A DNA stretch of 64,000 bases from Bacillus cereus ATCC 14579 (GCF_000007825.1 NC_004722.1:4008501-4072500), one strand, 5' to 3'; shown: positions 9,226 through 17,614, numbered from the stretch's first letter. Translations and numbers: made by a program. Notes: generated by a model not told the origin, from the sequence alone.

Positions 9226-9442
9226 CACTAGTCTTCACTCACTTCATATATCTTGTTCTACTGAATTCCTCACAAACATTTCTAAAAGACTGTTCTCCAA
9301 TAAACTTTAATTTGTGAGAAATACATATTAACAAGCTAATTGAGAATGTTATCTTCCCTTTTCACTCTATAAATTCCTTTTTTAGTGTATGATTATAGGA
9401 ATTATATCGTTTGTATGAATGCCCTAGCTTATTTCTTAAAAC

Positions 9443-9470
9443 TTGACAATTAAAATAAAGATATTATATT
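9443..9470 (+). promoter_or_regulatory. SigA promoter of the nitroreductase gene
   Basis: TTGACA at 9443-9448 and TATATT at 9465-9470 are 16 bases apart. The 324-base interval 9229-9552 holds this promoter, the operator below and otherwise AT-rich sequence with no gene visible. Confidence 0.7.
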
Positions 9471-9483
9471 CTTAAATTCGATA

Positions 9484-9500
9484 ACTTACAAAATGTAAGT
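9484..9500 (+). promoter_or_regulatory. Palindromic operator in nitroreductase leader
   Basis: ACTTACAAAATGTAAGT is a perfect 6-bp inverted repeat around a 5-base centre, 14 bases after the -10 box and so just after the expected transcription start. Spacing and position resemble DUF24/HxlR-family (YodB-type) repressor sites that control quinone- and electrophile-responsive nitroreductases. The regulator assignment is inference. Confidence 0.6.
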
Positions 9501-9552
9501 AATATACATTGCGTTTTCCCGATAATTTTATATACAATTTGGAGGATATATT

Positions 9553-10170
9553 ATGACAAACGACAACTTTTTTAACGTTCTATATGAACGCACATCTACA
9601 CGTGCATTCAACCCAAATAAAGAAATCTCATCTACAGAATTACATGAGATTTTAAAAGCAGCAGCACAAGCACCTTCCGCTTGGAACTTACAACACTGGA
9701 AATTCCTTGTTTTTCAAGGTGAAGATGTACAAAAACGATTACACCCAATAGCTTATAACCAACAACAAATTCTTGATGCTTCTGCAGTAGTCGCTATTTT
9801 AGGTGATTTAGAAGCTTATAAAAATGTTGAGCCAGTATATGGTCCAATTGTAGAACAAGGATTTATGAAAGAAGAAGCAAAAGAACGCTTAGCTAAAAAT
9901 ATTGAATCTGCATATGCTCGTGAACAATTCCCAAGAGATGCTGCCTTTTCAAATGCATCTTTAGCAGCAATGCAACTTATGCTTGCAGCTAAAGCAACTG
10001 GTTGGGATACTTGTGCTATTGGTGGCTTCAATCCACAAGCACTGACAGACGAATTTAACGTTTCATCTCGTTACGTTCCAATTATGCTTATTACAATTGG
10101 TGAATCAACTTTAAAAGGCCACCCTGCACCTCGCATGAGCGTAGAGCAAGTAAGCGAGTGGGCAAAATAA
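9553..10170 (+). CDS. Nitroreductase family oxidoreductase
   Basis: A 205-residue FMN-dependent NAD(P)H nitroreductase. ERTSTRAFNPNKEI carries the N-terminal Arg/Ser FMN-phosphate contacts, and APSAWNLQHWKFLV is the conserved flavin-binding loop. It resembles the B. subtilis YodC/YdgI type. ATG follows TTTGGAGGA. It is monocistronic, with its own promoter, operator and terminator, which suggests induction by quinones or nitro compounds. Confidence 0.9.
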   Translation: MTNDNFFNVLYERTSTRAFNPNKEISSTELHEILKAAAQAPSAWNLQHWKFLVFQGEDVQKRLHPIAYNQQQILDASAVVAILGDLEAYKNVEPVYGPIVEQGFMKEEAKERLAKNIESAYAREQFPRDAAFSNASLAAMQLMLAAKATGWDTCAIGGFNPQALTDEFNVSSRYVPIMLITIGESTLKGHPAPRMSVEQVSEWAK

Positions 10171-10171
10171 T

Positions 10172-10207
10172 AAAAAACGAAGGCAACTACATTGCCTTCG
10201 TTTTTTT
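10172..10207 (+). terminator. Nitroreductase terminator
   Basis: CGAAGGCAA pairs with TTGCCTTCG and is followed by a run of seven T. Confidence 0.9.
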
Positions 10208-10362
10208 ATTCCCTGTCATACTTTTGTAATATTACTACAAATCATTCGACATTTATACTTATGGAAAAGTATATTCTATTCCCTTCTCATAAATAAACGT
10301 GACGTTTCATGTCGAATTTTGTTAAGGTGTTGAAATATACCCGTGTATTTTTGTTACAATTG

Positions 10363-10371
10363 TGATACAAT
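10363..10371 (+). promoter_or_regulatory. Extended -10 promoter of small membrane ORF
   Basis: TGATACAAT gives an extended -10 element 33 bases before the TTG start of the next gene. No good -35 is seen at 17-bp spacing. Confidence 0.5.
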
Positions 10372-10404
10372 GATAACAAATAGATAACAAGAGAGGGATT
10401 TTCA

Positions 10405-10623
10405 TTGAGTTCATACGGAAGCTTTATCGCACTTTTATGTTACATAGTAACTGTACTGCTTCTATATTTTATTGGTGATGCCGCAAACATCTCCATTTTA
10501 CAATTTCCAAAAGAAGAAGCATTCCAATTAGAATCAGAAAAACATACTGCACGATCCATTGTACCACTACTCCTAGCTCTTCCTGTATATATCATCGTTT
10601 TATATAAAAGTAAAAAAGTGTAA
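10405..10623 (+). CDS. Small two-pass membrane protein, TTG start
   Basis: A 72-residue protein read from TTG, with GAGAGGGA seven bases upstream. Hydrophobic segments at about residues 6-24 and 51-66 flank a polar loop (FPKEEAFQLESEKHTARS), and the tail is Lys-rich. No family is recognised. The ribosome binding site, an extended -10 promoter and a clean stop support a real gene despite the weak start codon. Confidence 0.6.
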   Translation: MSSYGSFIALLCYIVTVLLLYFIGDAANISILQFPKEEAFQLESEKHTARSIVPLLLALPVYIIVLYKSKKV

Positions 10624-10767
10624 AGGCTACCCATTTCATTTATTTCGGTGGTTTTTACATTTTTTTGTTATATTCCACCTATTTTAAACATCATTCCATA
10701 CTAAACACCCAGCTAGTCATTTAAAATGAGAAAATCCCCTAGAAAAAATTCCACTCTCTGTCCAGTC

Positions 10768-10793
10768 ACTAACTACCGAACTTACATAGATTA
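10768..10793 (+). promoter_or_regulatory. Candidate SigK (or SigE) promoter
   Basis: CATAGATTA at 10785-10793 matches the CATAnnnTA -10 of mother-cell sigma factors exactly. AC at 10768-10769 is in the expected SigK -35 position, 15 bases upstream. The element lies 26 bases before the preferred start codon. Confidence 0.6.
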
Positions 10794-10819
10794 TAAGTGT
10801 GAAGGGGGTGATGAGGATT

Positions 10820-11182
10820 ATGTTTGGATCATTTGGATGCTGTGATAACTTTAGAGAATGTCATCATCATGAAAGAGAGCGCGACCATCGCGAGAAAGAG
10901 AGAGAGAGAGAGGTTAGACCACAACAACCAGCTGTATGTAACGTACTTGCTAGCATTTCAGTTGGAACAGAACTTTCTCTTTTAAGCATTAGAGGTAATG
11001 GTACTTTCAACAATGTAATTTTTGAAGGTTTCGCTAACGGTGTTGCTCTTTTCTCTGCTTTAGCTCGTAATGACAAAGACAACAAAGATAACAATAAAGA
11101 CGATAAGAACAATCAAAATCGAAATACTTTTACTGGTATTTTACGTGTATGCCCAACTGATATCGTTGCAATCGCTATCTAA
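10820..11182 (+). CDS. Possible spore-surface protein, Cys/His-rich N-terminus and Asn/Asp/Lys-rich insert
   Basis: Read from the ATG at 10820, eight bases after AAGGGGGTGA; upstream GTG and ATG codons overlap that ribosome binding site. The 120 residues begin MFGSFGCCDNF. A CHHHERERDHREKERERE charged run follows, then a strand-rich segment (residues about 40-80), a low-complexity Asp/Lys/Asn insert (about 85-104) and a hydrophobic end. The composition and the upstream CATAnnnTA promoter suggest a coat or exosporium component made in the mother cell. I do not recognise the family, so the role is inference. Confidence 0.6.
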   Translation: MFGSFGCCDNFRECHHHERERDHREKEREREVRPQQPAVCNVLASISVGTELSLLSIRGNGTFNNVIFEGFANGVALFSALARNDKDNKDNNKDDKNNQNRNTFTGILRVCPTDIVAIAI

Positions 11183-11233
11183 TTCTGTCTCTTATCCTCG
11201 ATAGTAAGCAAATAAGATTTACTTTTCTCATAG

Positions 11234-11274
11234 AAAAAACCTGAGACCGATTTCAAATCGACTCAGGTTTTTTT
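11234..11274. terminator. Bidirectional terminator between spore-type gene and ptsI
   Basis: AACCTGAG and CGATTT pair with AAATCG and CTCAGGTT, with A and T runs on the two sides. It ends both the plus-strand gene and the ptsGHI transcript. Confidence 0.9.
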
Positions 11275-11279
11275 ATTAA

Positions 11280-12992
11280 TTAGATGCTTTTAACTAGTTC
11301 AACAACTTCTTCAGCAGTTGACATCATTAATGCTTTTTCTGCTAATGTTTCCATTTCTGCTTTTGACAACTTGCTTAGCTGTGTTCTTGCAGGAAGAATA
11401 GATGTTGCACTCATACTGAACTCATCTAACCCTAATCCTAATAGTAATGGGATAGCAAGTGAATCGCCCGCCATCTCACCACACATACCAGCCCATTTTC
11501 CTTCTTTATGAGCAGCATCGATAACCATTTTTACAAGACGTAAAATAGATGGGTTATATGGTTGGTATAAGTATGATACTTGTTCGTTCATACGGTCTGC
11601 AGCCATTGTGTATTGGATTAAATCATTTGTTCCGATAGAGAAGAAGTCAACTTCTTTCGCGAATTGATCTGCTAATACTGCTGAAGCTGGGATTTCAACC
11701 ATCATACCAACTTCAATAGAATCAGAAACAGTTGTACCCGCTTCTACAAGTTTCGCTTTCTCTTCTAATAAAATTGCTTTCGCTTGACGGAACTCATCAA
11801 GAGTTGCAATCATTGGGAACATAATTTTTAAGTTACCGTATACGCTAGCACGAAGTAATGCACGAAGTTGTGTACGGAACACATCTTGCTCATCAAGACA
11901 TAAGCGAATTGCACGATATCCTAAGAATGGGTTCATTTCTTTTGGTAAATGTAAGTATGGAAGCTCTTTATCTCCACCGATATCAAGTGTACGAACAACG
12001 ACTGGTTGACCTTCTTTTACACCTTCAAGAACTGCTTTATACGCTTCGAACTGCTCTTCTTCTGTTGGAAGATTGTCACGACCCATGTATAAGAATTCTG
12101 TACGGTATAAACCAACGCCTTCTCCGCCATTATCGATAATACCTTGTACATCATTTGGTGTTCCGATATTTGCAACAAGCTCAACGTGATGTCCGTCACT
12201 TGTTACAGTAGCTTGGTCTTTTAATTTAGCCCATTCAGCTTTTTGCTCTTCAAATTTCGCTTTCTTTTCTTCAAACGAACGAAGAGTTTCTTCTGATGGG
12301 TTTACAATTACTTCTCCATCTAAACCGTCAATGATAACGATATCGCCGTTTTGGATTTTCTCCATAACAACTTTCGTACCAACAACAGCTGGAATTTCCA
12401 TAGAACGAGCCATAATTGCAGAGTGAGATGTACGTCCACCGATATCAGTAGTGAAACCTTTTGCATACTTACGGTTTAATTGAGCTGTATCAGATGGTGT
12501 TAAATCTTCAGCAATGATGATTACCTCTTCAGAAATTGTACCAGGGTTTGAGAAGTTAATTCCTAGTAAATGTGCAAGAACGCGTTTTGTTACGTCACGA
12601 ATGTCCGCAGCACGTTCTTTCATATATTCGTTATCCATGTTTTCAAACATAGAAATAAACATTGATGCAACTTCATCCATTGCAAATTCAGCATTTACTT
12701 TTTCGCTATTTACTTTATCTTTTACTGGGTTTACTAGTTCTGGATCATTTAACACTAATAAATGTGCTTCAAAGATCGCAGCTTTGTCAGCACCTAGCTC
12801 AGCAAATGCGTGGTCCTTAATAGCTTCTAATTCAGTTTTTGCTTTCTCAAGCGCAGCGTCTAAGCGTGCAATTTCTGCAGCTTCGTTTGTAATTGATTTC
12901 TTTTCGATGTTAAATTCAGGATTTTCAAGTCTGAAAGCCTTTGCAATAGCAATCCCACTTGATGCAGCGATCCCTTGAATGTTAAGAGTCAT
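11280..12992 (-). CDS. ptsI: Phosphoenolpyruvate-protein phosphotransferase (enzyme I)
   Basis: A 570-residue enzyme I that transfers phosphate from PEP to HPr at the head of all PTS sugar uptake. GGRTSHSAIMARS contains the phosphorylated His (about residue 190), followed by the PEP-binding TIM-barrel with GVGLYRTEFLYM and IGTNDLIQYTMAADR. Length equals the B. subtilis protein. The ATG overlaps the ptsH stop by one base (TAATG), so translation is coupled. Confidence 0.98.
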   Translation of the reverse strand: MTLNIQGIAASSGIAIAKAFRLENPEFNIEKKSITNEAAEIARLDAALEKAKTELEAIKDHAFAELGADKAAIFEAHLLVLNDPELVNPVKDKVNSEKVNAEFAMDEVASMFISMFENMDNEYMKERAADIRDVTKRVLAHLLGINFSNPGTISEEVIIIAEDLTPSDTAQLNRKYAKGFTTDIGGRTSHSAIMARSMEIPAVVGTKVVMEKIQNGDIVIIDGLDGEVIVNPSEETLRSFEEKKAKFEEQKAEWAKLKDQATVTSDGHHVELVANIGTPNDVQGIIDNGGEGVGLYRTEFLYMGRDNLPTEEEQFEAYKAVLEGVKEGQPVVVRTLDIGGDKELPYLHLPKEMNPFLGYRAIRLCLDEQDVFRTQLRALLRASVYGNLKIMFPMIATLDEFRQAKAILLEEKAKLVEAGTTVSDSIEVGMMVEIPASAVLADQFAKEVDFFSIGTNDLIQYTMAADRMNEQVSYLYQPYNPSILRLVKMVIDAAHKEGKWAGMCGEMAGDSLAIPLLLGLGLDEFSMSATSILPARTQLSKLSKAEMETLAEKALMMSTAEEVVELVKSI

Positions 12993-13255
12993 TATTCTCC
13001 TAATCCTTCGTTTTTCATAGTTTCTTCGATAGCTGCTAGTGCTTGAGCTGCATCATCACCATTTGCAGTGATTTTAATTTCTGCGTTTTGTTGAATGCCT
13101 AAAGACATAACGCCCATGATTGATTTTAAGTTAACGTTCTTTCCGTTATACTCTAAGTTAATATCAGAACCGAATTTGCTTGCAGTGTTTACAAGTAGAG
13201 TTGCTGGACGAGCATGAATTCCTGAGTCGCTAGTTACTTTAAAGATTTTTTCCAT
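12992..13255 (-). CDS. ptsH: Phosphocarrier protein HPr
   Basis: An 87-residue HPr. GIHARPAT has the EI-phosphorylated His (residue 14 here, equivalent to His15 in B. subtilis). SIMGVMSLG has the regulatory Ser (residue 45) that HPr kinase modifies for catabolite repression. The ribosome binding site is AAAGGAG. It lies between ptsG and ptsI, with an additional promoter upstream (13320-13348). Confidence 0.98.
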   Translation of the reverse strand: MEKIFKVTSDSGIHARPATLLVNTASKFGSDINLEYNGKNVNLKSIMGVMSLGIQQNAEIKITANGDDAAQALAAIEETMKNEGLGE

Positions 13256-13319
13256 GATAATTTATCTCCTTTAAATTACAGTATTTTTTAGTTGTATAGA
13301 CGTGAGTACTACATCATCT

Positions 13320-13348
13320 ATTGTATATAATAGGCGATGTTCGGTCAA
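13320..13348 (-). promoter_or_regulatory. Internal promoter for ptsHI
   Basis: On the minus strand TTGACC (13343-13348) and TACAAT (13320-13325) are 17 bases apart, 65 bases before ptsH. The -35 lies in the loop of the hairpin at 13328-13363. Confidence 0.65.
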
Positions 13349-13363
13349 CCACATCGCCTATTA
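13328..13363 (-). repeat. 13-bp perfect inverted repeat between ptsG and ptsH
   Basis: TAATAGGCGATGT pairs exactly with ACATCGCCTATTA over a 10-base loop. No T tract follows on the minus strand, so it is not a canonical terminator. It may be an attenuator, an mRNA-processing stem that protects the ptsG end, or part of the ptsH promoter control. Confidence 0.8.
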
Positions 13364-13390
13364 TAATTATAAACATTTTGCGTCAAATTC

Positions 13391-15454
13391 CTACTGAATG
13401 TCAATAATAGCGGTTTCGCCCTTCTTAACATTTCCATCTTTTTTCAATTCGACTTGTTGCCCTTGTTGTAAGTTTGTAAAGACAATTGGTGTAATGATAG
13501 ATGGTGCATTTTCTTTTACAAATGCAAGATCTACTTTTAATAATGGTTGGCCTTGTTTCACCTTGTCGCCTTGTGCTACAAGCGCTTCAAAACCTTCACC
13601 ATTTAATTTTACAGTATCAATACCGAAGTGAATTAAAATTTCTTTTCCGCCTTCAGATTGAATACCAATCGCATGTTTTGTAGGGAATACATTGACAATC
13701 TCACCGTTCACTGGAGAAACTACTGTTCCTTCAGTTGGCTCAATTGCAAATCCGTCTCCCATCATTTTTCCTGAGAATACTTGGTCAGGTACTTCTGTAA
13801 TTGGTAAGATTTTTCCTTCGATTGGTGATACAATTGTTTCATTTTCATCAACTTTTTGAGGAGTTTCTTCCACTTTTACAGGATCTTCTTTTTCAACATG
13901 AGGTGTACGACCTGACATAATATCATGAATTTGTGATTTTAATGTGTCAGATTTCGGTCCGAAAATAGCTTGAATGTTATTTCCAACTTCAAGTACACCA
14001 GCTGCTCCAAGTTCTTTTAAGCGGTCTTTGTTTACATTCTTTTGTTCGTTAACTTGAACACGTAAACGAGTAATACAAGCATCTAAAGAAGCAATGTTTT
14101 CTTTACCACCAAGTGCTACTAATACTTCACGAGGGAGTTCGCCTGCTTCTGCTTTTCCTGCGCCGTCATTTGCATTTGCCACTTCACGACCAGGTGTTTT
14201 TAGATTCCATTTACGAATTGCAAAGCGGAATCCGAAGTAGTAAATAACTGCTAGTACAAGACCAACAATAATTACCCACCACCATGCTGTACGGCCTGGT
14301 AGTACACCGAATAATAGGAAGTCAATTAAACCACCAGAGAATGTCATACCAATTTTAACACCTAAAATTTGCATTGTCATAAATGATAGACCAGCAAATA
14401 CAGCGTGAATTCCGAATAATACTGGCGCTACGAATAAGAATGAAAATTCAAGTGGCTCTGTAATACCTGTTAAGAAAGATGTTAATGCTGCAGAACCTAA
14501 AATACCTGCTGCTAATTTTTTATTTTCTGGACGTGCTTCATGGTACATTGCTAAAGCTGCTGCTGGAAGACCGAACATCATGAACGGATACTTACCAGTT
14601 GTAAATGTCCCTGCTGTTAATTCTACACCGTCTTTTAACTGTGCCATAAAGATTTTTTGGTCACCACGGATTAATTCGCCAGCTGCATTTGTATACTGAC
14701 CGAATTCGAACCAGAACGGTGAATAGAAAATGTGATGTAATCCAAATGGAATTAATGAACGTTCAATTAAACCGAATATAAATGCTGCGATTGTTCTATT
14801 TGCATCAATCATTTGATGTGAGAACGTGTTTAAGCCACCTTGAATGTATGGCCAAACGAAGCACATGATAATACCTACTATTAAAGAGAATGTTGCAGTT
14901 GCGATCGGTACGAAACGCTTACCTGCAAAGAAACCTAAGTATGATGGTAATTCAATGTTGAAGTATTTATTATAGCAATATGCCGCTACTATACCGACGA
15001 TAATACCACCAAATACCCCTGTTTGTAGCGTTGGAATACCTAATACGTTTGCATACGCTGGATCTGCAAATCCAATTTTTACTGGGTCTGCTCCAGAACT
15101 TGTTACTTTCACTAGCTTATCTACTTCTAAGAACACACTCATCGTTTTGTTCATAATTAAGTAGCCGACGAATGCTGCTAAACCAGCTACTCCGTCTCCA
15201 CCAGCTAAACCAATTGCTACCCCAACTGCGAATAATAATGCAAGGTTAGCGAAAATAATATCACCAGATTGTTCCATAATTTTTGCAACCATTACGAACC
15301 AATCTGCTTTTAAAGCAGGAATAACATTTGTTAACTGTGGATTTTGAAATGCATTACCAAATCCAAGTAAAATACCTGCCGCCGGTAAAATCGCTACTGG
15401 AAGCATTAACGCTTTTCCGACTTTTTGAAGAACACCAAAGATCTTCTTAAACAT
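13391..15454 (-). CDS. ptsG: PTS glucose transporter subunit IICBA
   Basis: A 687-residue fused permease read from MFKKIFGVLQKVGK, after AGGAAGGG; a longer in-frame extension has no support. The order is IIC (about 1-410, multi-pass, GITEPLEFSFLFVAP signature), IIB (about 430-515, phospho-Cys in DACITRLRV) and IIA (about 545-687, phospho-His in LIHFGIDTV). It imports and phosphorylates glucose. Expression is controlled by GlcT antitermination in its leader and it heads ptsG-ptsH-ptsI. Confidence 0.97.
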   Translation of the reverse strand: MFKKIFGVLQKVGKALMLPVAILPAAGILLGFGNAFQNPQLTNVIPALKADWFVMVAKIMEQSGDIIFANLALLFAVGVAIGLAGGDGVAGLAAFVGYLIMNKTMSVFLEVDKLVKVTSSGADPVKIGFADPAYANVLGIPTLQTGVFGGIIVGIVAAYCYNKYFNIELPSYLGFFAGKRFVPIATATFSLIVGIIMCFVWPYIQGGLNTFSHQMIDANRTIAAFIFGLIERSLIPFGLHHIFYSPFWFEFGQYTNAAGELIRGDQKIFMAQLKDGVELTAGTFTTGKYPFMMFGLPAAALAMYHEARPENKKLAAGILGSAALTSFLTGITEPLEFSFLFVAPVLFGIHAVFAGLSFMTMQILGVKIGMTFSGGLIDFLLFGVLPGRTAWWWVIIVGLVLAVIYYFGFRFAIRKWNLKTPGREVANANDGAGKAEAGELPREVLVALGGKENIASLDACITRLRVQVNEQKNVNKDRLKELGAAGVLEVGNNIQAIFGPKSDTLKSQIHDIMSGRTPHVEKEDPVKVEETPQKVDENETIVSPIEGKILPITEVPDQVFSGKMMGDGFAIEPTEGTVVSPVNGEIVNVFPTKHAIGIQSEGGKEILIHFGIDTVKLNGEGFEALVAQGDKVKQGQPLLKVDLAFVKENAPSIITPIVFTNLQQGQQVELKKDGNVKKGETAIIDIQ

Positions 15455-15514
15455 GGAAACCCTTCCTCTCTTATCTATATTGATACCTTCCGACAAACGC
15501 CAAAAAGACATGAG

Positions 15515-15570
15515 GAAAAAAAGATAGAACGATAGCTATACAAAGGGTAGTATATCCCTTTCTCTAGCTT
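15515..15570 (-). terminator. GlcT-controlled terminator in ptsG leader
   Basis: On the minus strand AGCTA-gag-AAAGGG pairs with CCCTTT-gta-TAGCT and is followed by CTTTTTTT. It lies directly after the RAT site, as in the B. subtilis ptsG leader. Confidence 0.88.
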
Positions 15571-15588
15571 ACATTCCTTACTTTTCTC

Positions 15589-15617
15589 CACTCATGCCTG
15601 ATCGAATCAGTAACACG
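15589..15617 (-). promoter_or_regulatory. RAT site, RNA target of antiterminator GlcT
   Basis: The minus strand reads GTTACTGATTCG then ATCAGGCATGAGTG, matching the ribonucleic antiterminator sequence of bacilli. It overlaps the upstream arm region of the terminator, so GlcT binding would prevent termination when glucose is present. The 339-base interval 15455-15793 holds promoter, RAT and terminator. Confidence 0.88.
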
Positions 15618-15711
15618 TGTCAAAAATAGGTTTACGTATAAGTTCACTATAATTAAGGCAAACGTTTTCGTTACTCACCTTAATGTGTTTGTCGAAATTT
15701 GTATAACTTTG

Positions 15712-15748
15712 CAATAGTTATTATACATAACTATTGTAAGCGATTCAA
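15712..15748 (-). promoter_or_regulatory. ptsG promoter overlapped by a 9-bp inverted repeat
   Basis: On the minus strand TTGAAT (15743-15748) and TATAAT (15720-15725) are exactly 17 bases apart. CAATAGTTA (15712-15720) and TAACTATTG (15728-15736) form a perfect inverted repeat centred on the -10 box, which suggests a DNA operator in addition to GlcT control. Confidence 0.7.
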
Positions 15749-15793
15749 TCATTTTTTTTAACGTTTTCATTTTAGACAAAAATATATGGCTTT

Positions 15794-16642
15794 TTACACA
15801 TGCTCTGCCTTTACTAAGCGTTGCAAGTGCATCGTTAAATAAATACTTTCAGCTTCATATACAGGTAGTTGCAACTCTTTTTGCATGACCTTAACTAGCT
15901 TCCAAGCCAAGTTATAGCAAGCTGGATACTCCGCCTTTAATAAATCAGCAAAACTTTGCGATTCCTCTACTTTTTCTCCTTTTTTCACCCTCTCAATAGC
16001 ATATTGAAGATGACGAATAAGACGTAAATAATGAATGCTCTCTTGATCTAATGTAATTTGTAAGTTTGTCTCAATTAAAGATACAAGTTGTGCAATGAGA
16101 CGGGAGTTTTGATTAACTGAAGATAAATCAGAATTTGTAAGCGAACTGTAAATGTGAAGTGCAATAAAACCAATTTCTCCTTCTGGCAATGTAATTTGCA
16201 AACGAGAATTTAAAAGTTCTACAACACCTTCCGCAATTTCATATTCCTTTGGATAGAGCATTTTTGTTTCAACTAAAAAAGGGTTATCAATTGTAAGTCC
16301 TTGTTTTAACTTTTTAATCGCAAATGAAATATGATCTGTTAACGCAATATGAATATGTTCATTTAGTGGCGATTTCGCTTTCCCTTGAATGTACAGCATA
16401 ATATCGTTCATCAATTCAATTAATTTTTCACTAATATGCGGCACTAATAATTTGTATTGTTCACGATCACGTTCATTTTTTAAGACAAACATCTTTTCGA
16501 TTTGTTCTTGCTCCAATACATCTTTCGCTTTTTTCCCAAATCCAATTCCTTTACCAATCACTACTACTTCCTCGTGTTCCGGATGGCTAGCAATGATGAC
16601 ATTATTATTTAAAACTTTTTTAATTTCTAGATAATTACTCAT
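15794..16642 (-). CDS. glcT: Transcription antiterminator GlcT (BglG family)
   Basis: A 282-residue BglG/SacY-family antiterminator. Residues about 1-60 form the RNA-binding domain (YLEIKKVLNNNVIIAS, GKGIGFGKK). They are followed by two PTS regulation domains with the conserved His at LNEHIHIALTDHISF and IGFIALHIYSSL in PRD1, and YLRLIRHLQYAI and IYLTMHLQRL in PRD2. It binds the RAT site of ptsG, which starts 340 bases downstream, and should be inactivated by EIIB/IIA-dependent phosphorylation without glucose. Confidence 0.95.
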   Translation of the reverse strand: MSNYLEIKKVLNNNVIIASHPEHEEVVVIGKGIGFGKKAKDVLEQEQIEKMFVLKNERDREQYKLLVPHISEKLIELMNDIMLYIQGKAKSPLNEHIHIALTDHISFAIKKLKQGLTIDNPFLVETKMLYPKEYEIAEGVVELLNSRLQITLPEGEIGFIALHIYSSLTNSDLSSVNQNSRLIAQLVSLIETNLQITLDQESIHYLRLIRHLQYAIERVKKGEKVEESQSFADLLKAEYPACYNLAWKLVKVMQKELQLPVYEAESIYLTMHLQRLVKAEHV

Positions 16643-16743
16643 ATAACACCACCCTCGTACTTAAATAGCCTACTTTTATGTTACAGAATATTCTTCTTTG
16701 TCGTCAATGTAAAACATCTGCCATTTAATAAAAATTCATTTTT

Positions 16744-16772
16744 TAGACATGTTTATATATGATGCGTATAAT
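16744..16772 (+). promoter_or_regulatory. SigA promoter of HAD phosphatase
   Basis: TAGACA at 16744-16749 and TATAAT at 16767-16772 are 17 bases apart, 35 bases before the start codon. Confidence 0.75.
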
Positions 16773-16807
16773 GTAAGAGCAACTGTACATAGAAAGGAGA
16801 TAACAGC

Positions 16808-17614
16808 ATGATTAAAATGTTTGTAAGTGATATCGATGGTACAATGATGCAACACGGAGGTCTTATTGACGAACAAGATGTTGCGGCACTGCGCAGCCTT
16901 GCCGAGCAAAATGTTATTCTTTGCTTCGCTTCCGGAAGACTTGATAATGAAATTGCAGACTTAATGAAAGCTGTAAATACAAATTTTCATCGCATTAGTG
17001 TAAATGGTGTTTTTGTATATACACATGAAAATAAACAACTATTATCTGCAACTTTTGATTCCAACATACTTCCCGATTTGTTAGCTATGACGAATGAAGA
17101 TCCTTATTTCCGTTATGTAAGTGATGAGCATAATTATTACATTGAAGAGAAAACACCTTTCATTCAAGAACTTGAACAACAAGTAACTATGACTTCTGTT
17201 GAAGAACCAAACTTACTACAGAAGATTGATGATACAATTTTCCCAAATAAAATTTCTGTCGGTGGAACAAAGGAGAGCTTACAACTCCTTCAGAAAAAAA
17301 TTGATGAAAAATTCCACGGGAAAGTTAGTACTTTCATCTCAGCAGAACAATGTTTAGATGTAATGCCACCGAATGTTAGTAAAGGCTCTGCCATTTCTGT
17401 TTTATTAAATGAGTTTCAAATAAAACCTGAGGAAATTGCTTGTATAGGGGATTCTTATAATGACATTCCTATGTTTTCTTTAACTCCTCACAGTTTTGCT
17501 ATGTCGCAAGCAGATGATGCAGTAAAAAAACACGCTCACTATGTAGTAAATCACGTCAAAGATGCTGTTAACCACGTAATTGCTCATAATAAAAATACGA
17601 CTCATTCCTTATAA
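16808..17614 (+). CDS. Cof-type HAD-IIB family hydrolase
   Basis: A 268-residue phosphatase of the Cof/YkrA type. MFVSDIDGTMM holds the nucleophilic Asp, FASGR motif II, and CIGDSYNDIPMF the metal-binding motif; KGSAISVLL precedes the last. The C2B cap is between residues about 80 and 190. Substrates in this family are sugar phosphates or flavin-related phosphates and cannot be read from sequence. ATG follows AGAAAGGAGA. A paralogue lies at 26207-26992. Confidence 0.88.
   Translation: MIKMFVSDIDGTMMQHGGLIDEQDVAALRSLAEQNVILCFASGRLDNEIADLMKAVNTNFHRISVNGVFVYTHENKQLLSATFDSNILPDLLAMTNEDPYFRYVSDEHNYYIEEKTPFIQELEQQVTMTSVEEPNLLQKIDDTIFPNKISVGGTKESLQLLQKKIDEKFHGKVSTFISAEQCLDVMPPNVSKGSAISVLLNEFQIKPEEIACIGDSYNDIPMFSLTPHSFAMSQADDAVKKHAHYVVNHVKDAVNHVIAHNKNTTHSL

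Noticed and set aside
12514..12978. Long plus-strand frame antisense to ptsI (154 aa)
   Set aside because: Low-complexity Ser/Ala-rich translation, no ribosome binding site, fully inside ptsI.
15655..15680. Possible CcpA cre site upstream of ptsG (CGAAAACGTTTGCC)
   Set aside because: Only a partial match to the cre consensus with mismatches at conserved ends.
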